This document shows, in pieces, positions 1 to 11,550 of a DNA stretch of 60,000 nucleotides. The translations under genes were made by a program, and so were the position numbers. This DNA is from Cryptomeria japonica. Lineage: Eukaryota > Streptophyta > Pinopsida > Cupressales > Cupressaceae. Within the stretch, counting starts at the first letter, position 1, and each line of letters opens with the position of its first letter. The DNA lies in NCBI RefSeq assembly GCF_030272615.1, contig NC_081414.1:525515637-525575636 (forward strand), given 5' to 3'. Below the pieces are notes generated by a model, which was not told the origin of the DNA, did no database searches, and saw only the letters and a program-made list of their open reading frames with translations.

Positions 1-904
1 TCACCTTGTGTTGAGCTTTATCCATGGTTGGGTAGAAGTTTCACTATTGATTCTGGTTACCCAAAATCTATCAATTGTTATATCTCACACATTAATCAAA
101 TTCTCTAGGTCATTATAGATACCTAGTTGGTCATGTGACCAGTAAAAAATCCAAAATTCTACTTCAGCGTTGTTGTAATCATCATACCCAAGTAGGTTTC
201 ATTACTTACAAGACAAGGCAAGAAAATAAAAAAAGAAAAAAGAAAAAAGTGTTATGCCAAAATCCATATCAAAAATATTGAGGCAAAATAGAAAAAGACA
301 TATAATAGAAATATCATGCATACAAGTGCAATAAAAGCTTGACTATGGGAACATGTGAGTAACACCATCAGGGCTATGAACGCATATTGGCAATAGAGTA
401 ATATTCGAGAGATTACAGTGTATAACCTCGTCGGGGCTATAGACGTCTGATTGGCAACGAGGCTCTATCCAGGATGCTTTTGAAGTTAGAATAATCATGT
501 AGCTAGCCACATAGGATTCCAAGGGTCTCTAATGGTTATAAGAGTGGGATTAAATCCAATTGCACACACATGGGCAAAATAATATTAAAGTCTCAAGAAT
601 TGGTGGGGAATTTTTCTGCATCTCCATTCATAAATCTTAGTAACCTAGTGTGTTAAGTTGGATGGTCTTAGGTATTCTAAGAGTGGATTGAACTCCTATC
701 TCTGAAACATTTCATACCTTTAATCCAATTAGTGCATTACAAAGTGAAAGACGCATACTATAATCCTTGTTTAAATAGGAAATGCATCTTCATCTTGCAT
801 AGTGCATTAGCATAGGGCATGCCAAAAAATTCATTGTCTCCACATGCATTCTATAGATCATCATGTCATAGTAGGTATGCATATTGGGGGCATAACTGAA
901 AAAA

Positions 905-1060
905 TCCTAAAAAATCAGATAAAGTCCTGAAAAAATCCTAAAAATCAAATAAAGTCCTGAAAAAAATCCTAAAAATCAGATAAAGTCCTAAAAAACCCTA
1001 TAAATCAATTTAAGTCCTCAAAAACATCCTAAAAACTATAAAAAGTCCTAAAAAAATAAA
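905..1060. repeat. ~31-bp tandem repeat, about five copies
   Basis: Five successive units each begin with a form of 'tcctaaaaa' and contain 'aaagtcctgaaaaaa'. The later units are more diverged. The array is A-rich, non-coding, and sits in the tail of element A. Confidence 0.75.
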
Positions 1061-2247
1061 GAAAAATAAAAAAAGCATAAAATATCAAAAACATTAAAAA
1101 ACAATCCTGAAGAAATCAACCAAAAACATCGAAAAACATCACTCAAATATAAAAAACATTCGAAAATGATCCTGAAATAAACCTAAACATTGAAAAAAAA
1201 CAAAAAATCATAAAACTTGCAATAACATGTCTCGCAAAAATCAAACACCCTAGCAGATATCCAACAAACACTTCATATGAAGTTCGCAAAGGATAAAACT
1301 ATCTTGTCAAAATCTGCAACCAAACTGATCAAACTGTCTTATCAATCATATCAACTATCCATATCAAGTGATCATTATCTTGTCTTAAACAGAGATGGAT
1401 ACACTCAAAACTAGATAGGTCAGTCTTAAATGGGGTCCACACTTTCTGAGATCAGACATTAATAACCATCACATCAAACAATCAAAGCAAAGGCACATAT
1501 CAATATGACTGTTGAATTTTTTCCTAGTTGGTCTTTATCTTTTATCAATTAGTTATAGGACATGAGTCTATGCTACTCAAGGACATCTAGAAGTTACTAG
1601 AGGAGCTATGATGGGCATGATCATTTTCTTTGTTTGTTGTTTGTGGTCTGAACCAATGAAGTTCTGGGGCAATGGTGTTATGGGTGTCTGTGATAAGTGT
1701 GTTCAATGTCTGAACGCTACACATACCTCGACTCCTAGCATCATTCACAGAATGAAGGGTTCACTCCTTGTCTGCTACGTGTTTGTTCTTTGCAATGAGA
1801 TATCTTTACATCTTGGTTCCTTATATCCTGATGTACACAACTTCACTGTTAAATAATAAGGCTCAGTGATAAATATATATTGCACTATGAATAAAGGCAC
1901 AAAAGTTCATGTATCAATTATCACTCTTACCATGTTGATTGTATCAATCAAGATCATTCTTTCATCAAGTATCTTTTTGTGGATCGACCCAATTATTCTT
2001 TCTGATCATTTAACATTGTTCCTATCATCATGTCTTTCTAATCTTTTCATCCTATTAACAATTTTGCTTCGTTACTTGAGTCAGCTGGCAAACCAAAAAA
2101 CTTTTGGCATATTTTCAAACAAAAATATTCATTCATTCATTTAGTTCATATGCATTTTTCATTTAAGTGATTGCATTCAAATCATTTAAATTCATGACCA
2201 CTACATTCATTAGCTTTACATATCAATTTCATTAGATGCATTCATTT

Positions 2248-2265
2248 AAGTTTGCATTATAACAT
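2248..2265 (+). repeat. SINE target-site duplication, left copy
   Basis: The 18-bp sequence AAGTTTGCATTATAACAT is repeated exactly at 2399-2416, on the other side of the SINE. Confidence 0.93.
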
Positions 2266-2398
2266 GTACAACCCGAGTTGGCCTAGTGGTGGAGAACTTG
2301 TGCTATCAAAATAGAGGTCACAAGTTCAAATCCCACAGAGGGGGTAGCGTATGTACACCTTTTTCGGCTTTGGCCCATTACCTATCAAAAAAAAGAAG
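2266..2398 (+). mobile_element. tRNA-derived SINE, complete
   Basis: This is a ~133-bp non-autonomous retroposon that would be mobilised by a LINE. The head has RNA polymerase III internal promoter motifs: an A-box-like TGGCCTAGTGG near 2280 and a B-box-like AGTTCAAATCC near 2324, at tRNA-like spacing. The body ends in an A-rich tail (2386-2398). It is flanked by perfect 18-bp target-site duplications, the hallmark of LINE-type target-primed insertion. It is not a functional tRNA gene: the cloverleaf does not close and the sequence runs on past the tRNA-like head into an unrelated body. It lies in the tail of element A, so it is younger than that element. I cannot name the SINE family. Confidence 0.9.
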
Positions 2399-2416
2399 AA
2401 GTTTGCATTATAACAT
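2399..2416 (+). repeat. SINE target-site duplication, right copy
   Basis: Exact repeat of 2248-2265, directly after the SINE's A-rich tail. Confidence 0.93.
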
Positions 2417-2772
2417 AGATTCAATATTACATAGTTCAATTAAATTTGCATTATCATTACCATCATTGCATATCAGTTCAATTAGTTTGCAATATCATGT
2501 AGATTCATTGCATTATATTATCTATGCATCACATCATATATCATAAGCACATAGAATTGCATCATATAATCACATATAATCATGCCTCACACATAAAGCC
2601 AAATCATATATACTGCATCATAAAGCATCACATAGAATCATGCATCATAAATAGAACACAAAGCATATAACCACCACCAAAATTGCATATCATATATATC
2701 TCAAAAATGATAGTGTGTCAGAATACAATCATACAAAATGCCCAATGGCTCAATTAATATCCTTAATAAGTG

Positions 2773-5184
2773 TCAACCGACACTGTCTCTATTAGTAGGT
2801 GGATCCTATCCACTAGATCCTGCCCCCGAATGTCCTGATGGTGCCCGAGGTGGACCCATCACTCCAACACTGCTCGTATCTTGACTCTGAGATTGGGATC
2901 TACTCTGCAATCAAGAGGCTCAATAGCTAGGAACTCTTCTACCCTCAAGTACAACTACCTCATAGTGTCGACACCAATATGTTGTCTCATAACCGACATG
3001 GAATAATCTATCTTCCATCTAGCATGCATCAATATCGGCAACAAAATATCTCTGATAAGAATCAATACACAACTATGCCCTCCGCAAGGCCTCATCCCAC
3101 TCTATCTAGAGACAGTCCCTCTCCTCTATCCAAGCTTGCTCCTCCTACAAGACTACAACCATGTCATCTAGCCTTTGTTGCCTCTCTCTAGCTAGCGTGA
3201 GCTCCTGATCCGTGCTCTCAAATTTTGTGGATCGTCATCGCCATCATCTCTTTGCTATCCTCCACCCTATGCACCTGCCTCTACAACAACTACATCCTCC
3301 AACTCTGGCATGTCATTATCTTGAGATCCATCATCATCCTCATCACTACTAGATGATCTTGAAGATGAGTCATCATCACCCTCACTTATGGAATTGGTGT
3401 CTCCACCAATGCCCACCTCCTCCTCCTCCTCATCCATCTCCTCATCATCATCCTCATCCCCCTCCCCCTCTCCTACTGTGGCAATGGCTGGTACAGCTCC
3501 CCCACCTCCATCTCCTCACCTCCCTCTCCCCCTCCTTCCCCATGGTCTCTAGTGTCAAATCTTCTGAGGAGAGATTGGGACAATCAGATCTGTCAATGGT
3601 ACATGCCTATGCCTAATCCACCAACCATCATGCAGTGGAGTAGTTCCTGGATTTTCTACCCCATCTTCTCAACCCCATTGAATAGGATGAAGCGCATTGA
3701 ACTCAACAACAACAACATGAGGCTAAATGCAAGCCCCCCAATCACCAATCTCATGAGTAACCCGAGCAAAATATGCAGTAACATTAGGAATACCTTGCAC
3801 CTCCCTAAACTGTCTGAGAATCCATCTTGGGAGATGCATATCAATAATGCGTTGAGTATCCAAGGCCTGGTCAATTAGGTATCTCTACTGCCTATAGAAA
3901 AGTAAATGTTGAGCATCATCTGCCCAATTGAAGCAATCTAAGTAAGGCCTCTAAGTGAAGTACTGTAATATATCTAGTTGATGCCTCCAGTACAGGATGT
4001 TCCCCGAACCCTTGTGTCTGATCCCCAGAGTATACCTGTAAGCATAAGGTTGCTCATCCTAGAGATCTGCATGAACAACTGGTTGAGAGATAGTAATATG
4101 ATCCCAAGCCTAGACCTAGAGCAAAGTGACACCACAACCAATAGATCTTTGTCTTGAGTAAACAATGTTGTATGTCTGGTAATACAAAGTAGCAAGAAGA
4201 CATGGACCCCATGCAAATACACATCAATGCACGATCATATCATGGATCACACGGCCCCATCCAACTGGAATTCCATGAGTCCTCCTGTCAGGTATCAAAA
4301 GACCAACTACTATATTGCACAAGACTATAGTAAGATCATCATAATCCATGTGCTCCTAGGGTATCTCATATCGACCCCTCATTCGTAAATCCTGCTCTAT
4401 GCACTCGAATATATCACATAATCCAATAATACCTAATCTATGCTCATATACAACTTTGGCACCATGGATTAGAATGTGAAAAATATGCCAGACATCCTCT
4501 AAGGTGATGGATGCCTCACCAGTAGGTAAATGGAACGAGCAAGTCTCAAAATGCCAACGCTCGACCAAAGCAGTGATCATGACCCTGCTGGTCGTAACCT
4601 CGGGCAAGTGCCATATATGATACAACCCAAGATGTCTAATCAATGCAACATCCTCTGGAAGTAGCTCATCTTGTCAATCAAGGCCATCAGGTCTCATCTA
4701 TCTACAAACCAACACACTAAAGTTCTCCTGCAATCAAAAATGAGAAAAAGGTCAAATAAAACATTCGCGTGACAAATTGCAATTCATACATGTTAAAAAA
4801 TTGACTTATTCAATGAATGCAAATTACTTATATCAAATGTGAATTATTAAGGGCTAATGCGTAACATTAAAGTCAAATGTGAACTAATTAGAGCGAATGC
4901 ATAGTATTTAGCATGAATGTGTATTAATACAATCGGATGCACAAGAAACAAGACAAATGCGCAACAATAAATTGAATGTGCATTAATAGAAGCAAATGCA
5001 AATTATTAAATGCGAATGCGCAATAGTTACAAACTTTTTCTTTGAGAAAATTTTGAAAAATGGACAAAAATCAGGCAAAAATGAGCAAAATTTTCAAAAT
5101 ACGTACCATGCCTCTAGTCCCGAGTGATCTCTGGTAAGAATGAACTCGATCCGACAAGTGCAATCGTGCTTTGTGACTGACCAT
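2773..5184 (-). pseudogene. Plant mobile domain (PMD) gene, copy 1, antisense in element A; decayed
   Basis: This two-exon gene encodes a protein with the plant mobile domain, a module found both in host proteins (MAIL1/MAIN type) and in transposons; its biochemistry is unclear. Exon 1 is 5184-5107 (ATG at 5184-5182, 26 codons) and ends at a GTACGT donor. The intron ends at an ATTGCAG acceptor (last base 4728). Exon 2 runs from 4727 to a TGA at 2773-2775. The PMD core lies near 4380-4640, with ITALVERWHFETCSFHLPTG and 'SITLEDVWHI'. Next come 'FAWGPCLLATLYYQ', 'LPRWILRQFREVQGIPN', an acidic Asp/Glu/Ser tract (about 3300-3520), a helical Glu/Arg region, and a Ser/Gln/Gly-rich end containing 'SGHSGAGSSG'. 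These match copy 3 in the same order. It carries about a dozen in-frame stops, mostly TAG with some TGA, and at least one frameshift. It has its own TATA box at 5277-5284. It lies antisense to its carrier retrotransposon, just inside the 3' LTR. Confidence 0.82.
4811..5030. repeat. 20-bp tandem repeat inside the PMD copy 1 intron, about 11 copies
   Basis: Eleven units in strict 20-bp register share the plus-strand core 'RAATGYG/RAATGCA' followed by an A/T-rich 'NANTATTAA'. They lie entirely inside the intron (4728-5106). Read on the gene's sense strand the core contains CGCATT, similar to the GCGCAT core of the intronic array in PMD copy 3. Confidence 0.85.
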
Positions 5185-5276
5185 GATGCTCGAAAGATGC
5201 AAGAAAGCTCGAATATCAAGAAGAACTCAATGAACTCGAAAGAATCCAAATAAGCAAATGAAAATTAAAAAAATCC

Positions 5277-5284
5277 TATTTATA
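5277..5284 (-). promoter_or_regulatory. TATA box of PMD copy 1
   Basis: TATAAATA on the minus strand lies about 93 bp upstream of the exon 1 ATG and about 275 bp from the 3' LTR. PMD copy 3 has a TATA box in the matching position. Confidence 0.6.
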
Positions 5285-5544
5285 GCTCAAAATTAGGGGT
5301 TTTCTCTCTCCGACAACTGTGGTCCCCTTGAACTTCAATGCAGTTGTAGGCAAGTCAAACAGACTCGAAATCGCACGAAACTTGACACGTTTACTTAGTA
5401 GTACTATATCGTTAAATTTATCTTCATTCCATAATTTTTTGACCAATTTTCCGAGGGGACATATTTACACCCTAAGCATCATCAGGGCATACTGGGGCCA
5501 TGATTTTTTCATTTTCTTTGAAACACCGTCATCTCGACATTATA

Positions 5545-5559
5545 TCAAAGAGGTGCAAG
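5545..5559 (+). other. Polypurine tract of element A
   Basis: Purine-rich 'caaagaggtgcaag' ends directly before the LTR start TGTAGACA. Elements B, C and D have the related tract AAA(A)GAGGGGCAAAA-type in reverse complement. It primes plus-strand DNA synthesis and fixes the carrier element's orientation as plus, opposite to its PMD gene. Confidence 0.75.
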
Positions 5560-6500
5560 TGTAGACACCTAAAAATGTCTCATTAATCACACACTAAATA
5601 TTCGTCTTATTAATTAAGTAATTCTTTAATTATTTAATTAATCTTATTCTTCTAATCTTCATCATCCATCTTACTAATTATTCAATTTCCATCTTTTAAT
5701 TAATCAATTCATCGTTTTAACCCTTTTTCAAATATTAATTATTTAATTAATTATGATTAATTCCCTTAATTAAATAATATTTATTATTTGATTAATTCCA
5801 TTTTTAATGATTAAATAATTTCATTTAAATTATTTAATTAATTAATTTTATTCTTCCAATTCCCCAAATTCTAATTTCAATTAATTTCAACTAATTTCAT
5901 TTCTCCCAAATTCACATTTCACCAAATTCTAATTTCACTCCATTTCAATAAATTTCATGTGCATTTCAACATTCGAAAATCAAAATTTAAATCCAAATAA
6001 ACATGAAATTGAATTTCAATTCTAAATCCTACAGCACGTGTTGAAAATCATGACTGATTGATCAAATCAATTAACTCATTTAACTCTCCACTCTCCACTT
6101 TTCACTCTCAATCACCTTTTTTTAACTAATCAATCAATTCAGTCTTCTCTTCAATCAATTAAGTCTTCTCTCAATCAATTCAGTTAACTAGCCAATCTAT
6201 CTAGTTGACTAATCAATCAACTAAGTTATCTTTCCAATCAATCCACTTAACAGATCAATCAAAATGAGTTGACTAATCAATCAAATCAGATCAACTATCA
6301 ATCAACACTTCAATTCAATTTCTCACCCAATCTGTCCCAAAAATCTATAAAAGCAAGATCAATTCTTCATTTTCAACAATCACAATCTTTGAAATAATTG
6401 TGTCAAATATATGCAGGTTGCCAGTTGCAATATCTGAGAGCCAACCACATAATTTTGCAGAAGGACAATGGAAGCTAAAATGCAGAATAGGGGGTTTCTA
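5560..6500 (+). mobile_element. 3' LTR of element A (right boundary unresolved)
   Basis: The LTR starts TGTAGACACC directly after the polypurine tract. The first ~800 bp is a very AT-rich U3 with many ATTAATTAA runs. A TATA box (TATAAAA, 6346-6352) follows, so transcription would begin near 6380. The LTR family is shared with those ending at 9174, 37886 and 55257, all starting TGTAGACA or TGTGTACA-like. I could not fix the right end, because the 5' LTR lies outside the window; it may extend beyond 6500. Confidence 0.68.
6346..6352 (+). promoter_or_regulatory. TATA box of element A 3' LTR
   Basis: TATAAAA lies within 'atctataaaagcaag', about 790 bp into the LTR, at the expected U3/R position. 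It fires rightward, diverging from the PMD promoter at 5277-5284. Confidence 0.6.
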
Positions 6501-8099
6501 ATCATTTTGATTATTTGATTCTATTTGTTTATTAATTTCTATTGCTTTATGTTTAGAATTAGCTTAATTAGTTAAGGGATTTCATGATTGTTCCTTAGTT
6601 CCTAATTAGCTACGATTCCTAATATGATTTTAGGCATGAAACATCGAGAGTAGTTGTAGTTACCTTCCTAGGTTTTCTAGTACTAAAAAGGTTGTTGATT
6701 AATGAGTATAGTCATGATAGTACTATTATATGGGAATTTTATGCATTTAAGGTATGTGGATGGAATGGTTTGCATTGCATGTTGAAGAGGTGGAAATTGT
6801 GAAAGGGTTAGTTGCACATGATAAGCATGAATACAAAAGAATCATATAAAACATGCAAATAACTTTATACCTTCCTCCTCTTCCTTTAATTGAGCTTGAT
6901 GAAGTGGAATGATCCCTTGTTGTCCACTTGATTTTATTTGCTCCTATGTAGATGAATTGTGGATTTCTCTCCACTACACAACAAGATTAGGATGATGAGT
7001 ATTTGGCTAAGTGAGATGGATGATGGATTGGCTATGACAAGATTTTGGCATAGTAAGGGTGCTTTGGATGGATTTAGAACTCAAAAGGCCAACATAAAAT
7101 TGCATAAAAAGTGGATGATTTGTGAGGATAGGAGACTCAAATTTACAGACAAAATGGAGGGTCAAGTTTGATTTGAAATGGAGGGATAGGATTGAAAGAA
7201 ACTGGGAGAGGATTGAGAGAACAAGGTGTGGGATCCAAGAGATATGCCATAAAGGCATTTATTGTGTCCACACCCCACAAGTACATGGGGAAGAGTTCCC
7301 CAAGTACATTGGGAAGAGAAAAGGAATATAAAATTCCTTGGGGGAAGTGAGTAGAAATTAAAAATTCTAAAATAGAAGATTGTGTGGGAAGACAAAATGG
7401 GAAAAGGAATTAAAAGTTCCTTGGGAAGAGGGGGTATGGGAATGTGTAAGGATTTGACATTCCTTGGAAGAGATAAAACTGGTGAATTTAAGGTTTGAAA
7501 GGTGAGATGAGATAGCCATTTATGGCAAGGAGTTGACTCGTCCCTAATCAAGGTGATTAGGAATTGTAATGTTGGGAAAAATGAGCGAATGAGAGATCTA
7601 GAGGAAAGCTTTTCTTCCCTCTGAGGAGAGATGAAAGTTTCACTTTGGATTTCCCTTCAAACAGTTTTCACGCATTACATTAGAAGAGGGGGGGAATGCA
7701 CTAGATTCAACCTCCAAAGGAGTTTGAATTTTGAGTGATATAAGAATGGTAAGTTAATCCCCTCTTCTGGAATGAGAATTGAATTGTGTACTTATGACCA
7801 AGTGAAAAAGTGATAGAGATCTAATTATAACTCTAGATAGAAGCGTAGGTTGAAGCTATGCACCTGGATCTAGCAATAATATGTCGAGACGAAGCCGCCC
7901 TATGAATTTGAGAAAAATGTTACCCGGACCATGGCGAAAGTGTATATAGTCCTCTGAAAAATCCACGAAGCAAAAAGGGTTTTTCTGCCTCTGCAAATGG
8001 AGTCCAAATCCAAAAGTACAGTTGTGCACCTGCAATCTACACACATAAAAGAGAGGAAAAGGGGTTGGGATTGGAGGTTTTCCTTCAGGTCAAACTCCA
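6501..8099. other. Non-coding stretch between the LTRs of elements A and B
   Basis: No supported gene. Around 7270-7480 the phrase 'attccttggg(a)aga' recurs several times in degenerate form. Small open frames near 6959-7551 and 7856-8100 overlap each other on both strands and have no motifs. The stretch probably contains the unresolved ends (R-U5) of the two flanking, oppositely oriented LTRs. Confidence 0.45.
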
Positions 8100-9174
8100 A
8101 TTTTGGAACTAACCAAATGATGAAAGAAAGTACTTACAAGTAAATGTAAATGAAAGACTGAAATGTAAATCACCTCAAGGGAGGTTGTGATAGAAATGTT
8201 GATAGAATTGCTTGTATGAAGTTGAATGTTGGAATGAATCTCCTCTTCAATGGTTGAATCCTTGACTTGAATGCAACACCTAGCCTTGAAAGGAGACTTG
8301 AGAATGCTCAATGCTGGAAAGGAATGCTTGAATTCTCTTGAATGCTTGAATGTGTGATCTCATGTATCTGTCTTATATAAAAATGGGAGGGCAAATTCGA
8401 CTTATATACTTGTCAATTAGGGTTAATTGACTTATTTTCTGTCACAGACCGACACCGGGGGAGTTTTCCTGCTCAATGCATGACCTCCAATGCAAAATTG
8501 GAAAGGGTCCTACCCCAAAATAGGGCAAGGACAGGGGCACCACGCCCTTATCCTGCCATTTTTTCCAAGACAGGATGCAGTTCGGGCACTGCGGAGGGCA
8601 AGAAAGATACAATTTTTAGGTGTCGAGCAAGTCTCCGATCTTCGATTAGGCTTAGGGATTTGATTCACATGTATGAGGACCCTAATATGGTTAAAAATTG
8701 CAAGGGTCACAATTTTATGACGCTACAGGAATGTGCAAATGATTAAGGGTATTGATTAGGTAGGTTAATGAGGGATTACAGTGCAAGTGGAAAGTTAGGA
8801 GGATGTGACATGAGGAGAGATAATGAGTGGAAGAATATAAAATTAAGGAAAATGATAAGTGTGATTAGAGAGTGATTAATTAGGCTAGATGATAGGACTA
8901 GGAAGAGTGATTTGTAGGAATCACATGATTAGCGCAGTTAATTAAAATTAATTAACTAATAAAGATTTAGAAGGAATAATGATTGGGATCTTTAGAAGAA
9001 CAGGGAAATAATTAATTTTGATAAATTAATTATAGCACTAATTAATGATAAGATTAATTAAATTTGATTTAATGAACCCTAAGAGGAAGGGGATCGACAC
9101 AATTAAATTAATTAATTATGTGGAAAGGATTAAATTAATTAAATATTAGTTCAATTAATTTTAGACGTCTACAT
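8100..9174 (-). mobile_element. 3' LTR of element B (left boundary unresolved)
   Basis: On the minus strand the LTR starts TGTAGACGTC at 9174 after a polypurine tract, has an AT-rich U3, and has a TATA box at about 8373-8379 (TATATAA), some 800 bp in, matching element A's layout. Its orientation is opposite to element A. The element's interior lies to the right and includes PMD copy 2 on the plus strand. Confidence 0.65.
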
Positions 9175-9189
9175 TTTGTCCCTCTTTTA
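9175..9189 (-). other. Polypurine tract of element B
   Basis: On the minus strand this reads AAAAGAGGGACAAAA immediately before the LTR start. It is nearly the same as the tracts at 37887 and 55258. Confidence 0.75.
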
Positions 9190-9198
9190 CGTAGCAAC

Positions 9199-11550
9199 TG
9201 TTGGGACCTATAAAATTTTGATGATTTGAGAGGCCCATTTCAAACAAGACATCTGCATTCTCCTTGCCCGTGGTATGGCATGGCTATTAAAACCTTCAGG
9301 CAAATTCATTTGGCAAGTGTATCGCCAAATCCCCTGCATGGCAGATGGAAGGTAGAAGAAACTTCAAAATAAATGCAATCGACCTGTGTAAGGCATTTCT
9401 ACTTGGGCGCCAAATTGGGTTTACAAAAGAAACAAGGTCACCAGGCATGAACATTTATCTCACATTGGTTGTGCGAAGGGAGTATTTTGTATTTAAATAC
9501 AAAGCCGCACACTTCTTAAGTGTCAAAGCTTAAGGGATTTTGGCAAGAGGTGGCCCGTGGCCCAGTGGACCCCATGCGCGCACACATCTCAAGGTGTCCA
9601 AATTTTGGGACAGGCTGGTGAGAAGGGCTAAGGGTCATGCAAATCAAGAGATCCAATGACAGATCTGAGAAAGATCAACGGTGGAGTACAATTCTGGGAC
9701 TATCAGCGGTTGTCATTATACCGCGACATAAAGTGCCTGAAATGTTATTCCATTGCAACTTGGCGACCAAGGTAGGTCCAAGTGGCATGTCTAGGTGGCG
9801 GGTCCATGTGGCAAGACAGGTGGATCCACAAGTGGGTTGGAGGAGACATGTGGCATGGATGGACGAAGAGGTAAAGGCCGAGAAAGTTGAGCAGATCTAA
9901 CGGTCAGGCGAAGAGATCTAACAGTGATCGCTACACCGTGATGGGAAATTGCTCGCCAGTTATCCACCACAACATGGTGACCAAATGGTGGGTTTGACCT
10001 AGGGTGACGTGGTGGTTAAGGTGGGGCCCAGGTGGATCCAAAGGCAAACCAGGGTGACTAAGTGAAGCCAAAGCCCAAGGCGAGGTGGCGGACAAGTGGC
10101 GCCCTAGTGAGAATTCTAGGACTATCAACGACTGTCGTTGTACCACGATTATGAGTGACCGAAAGGATATTCCTCGCGACCCAATGATAAAGAGGAGCTT
10201 CATTCCGGCGGTGAGTCCAGGCCATGCTAAGGTGGCAGGACAGGGACCCCGGAGCCAATCCAGAGGTGACACGTGGTAGAGCGCAGAAAGAGGTCGTAGA
10301 GGCAAAAGTCAAAGTTAAATATATAGTTTCAGACTATAGTACAGAAGTGCCAAGATTTAAATGACTATTGTGCCTAACTGATTTGCAAGAGAAATTAATG
10401 ACTGACCTGCAGAGAGATTGATGGTTGAGGGGTTATTTTTTGCCCGAATATACAAGTGTTATATATCGTTGGAAATCTCTCAATTCGAGGAGTTTGTTTC
10501 TGCAGTCAGTTATGGCACACGTCAAGTATCTCAAGAGCAGTTTCCTTAGGATTTCAGAGGGATTTATCAGTTTGTCAGAGAAGATTTTCTGCAAGCCAAG
10601 TGTGTGAGCAGCCGATGGCAGAGGGAGTAGGACTTATCATTAATGAAATATGAATTCTCCTCTCTTCCTTCTTATTCTGAGGTCTTCTCATTTTGTAGGG
10701 GTTCCAAATTTTTGTGAGCAAGGCTCCTTAATCTTGGTTTCCAATTCTGAGTCTTTCCAAGTTTGTAATATAATGTCTTTTTCCAATTAATGGAGTATAT
10801 CTTCTTGCTGTAGGTGTTTTTGTTGCAGGTTCTTATGTATGTAAGGCATGCATAAATTCACACAGAATTGTCTCTAGATATATATTTCTTTGTTACAAAT
10901 TAAATCCTCAAGGAGGCTGGAATTTGTTATCTCAAGGAGATTGTTGTGATTGTTTGTGGGTATTCTTCAAGGAAGAATTTAAATTCTGTAATCAATCATA
11001 AATAATGGAATATATTTTCAAGATCTGATGATTTTGTGAATGAGCTGAGTAATGCATTTATGCAAGGCATTAATGCAGGAATATTTAATGATGAAGATGG
11101 ATTTGTAGTAGAGGTTTTTCGTTTGTAGTTTGATGTATGACTATATGCCCTTGGATAAGGCACTGGTCTTGCAGATTCTAGGGATTCTCAAAGATTTTTA
11201 AAATCAAATATCCATTTACTTTTATGTTTGTAGTTTTAGTTTGTTCCACCTATCTCATGCTTCAACTTAGTTGAGATGTCAATGTAGATCTAGCCCATTT
11301 GCAGTAACCTCCTAGTTGTTTAAGCCTTATGAGATCTGTCTGATTTTATTGATGTTATCATATGTGTGTAATGGGTCTAAGTCAATGCATCAAAGGTACA
11401 CCCACCTAGGTTTTGCAGAGCCTGAAGAGTAGAAGGATTCAAATCCTTGTTATGTTGTCCAAGTCCTGAAGTTCTTCATTGTATGAAGTTGGATATTTCA
11501 TAGATAGATTGCAGGTGAACATGGTTTGCTCATTTTTTAGAACAACAACA
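9199..11550. mobile_element. Probable solo LTR inserted in element B
   Basis: The segment starts TGTTGGGACC and ends AACAACAACA, and is flanked by GCAAC (9194-9198) and GCAAA (11551-11555), a 4/5 target-duplication match. Removing it brings element B's polypurine tract to within ~90 bp of the phrase 'tatgccccctc' (near 11613). The same phrase lies ~150-170 bp from the tract in elements C (38028) and D (55430). No coding region was found inside. GC-richer partial repeats occur at 9640-10290, where the 'ggactatca...tgtc.tt.taccrcga' block appears near 9700 and 10127. A TATA-like TTATATATCG lies near 10460. Confidence 0.5.

Larger units (their letters stand above)
1..2772. other. Non-coding tail of element A, downstream of its antisense PMD gene
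   Basis: No supported gene. This AT-rich stretch lies 3' of the minus-strand PMD gene (stop at 2773-2775) and would be internal sequence of the plus-strand LTR element whose 3' LTR starts at 5560. It holds a ~31-bp tandem array (905-1060), a SINE (2266-2398), and scattered 'catcatat/gcatcat' runs resembling, in reverse complement, the 'atgatatgcaa' tail after the PMD gene near 59 kb. Two loosely similar ~65-bp units containing 'gggctat...attggcaa' occur near 360 and 425. Short open frames at 1608-1856 and 1866-2144 show no family motifs and look like chance. Confidence 0.5.

Noticed and set aside
2273-2345. Functional tRNA gene
   Set aside because: A and B boxes are present, but the sequence continues into a SINE body with an A-rich tail and 18-bp duplications, and no full cloverleaf forms.
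3353-3616. Pro/His-rich plus-strand protein (87 codons)
   Set aside because: Antisense shadow of the acidic Asp/Glu/Ser tract of PMD copy 1.
7162-7551. 129-codon minus-strand frame
   Set aside because: Overlaps several frames on both strands in repeat-like 'attccttggg' sequence; composition looks non-coding.
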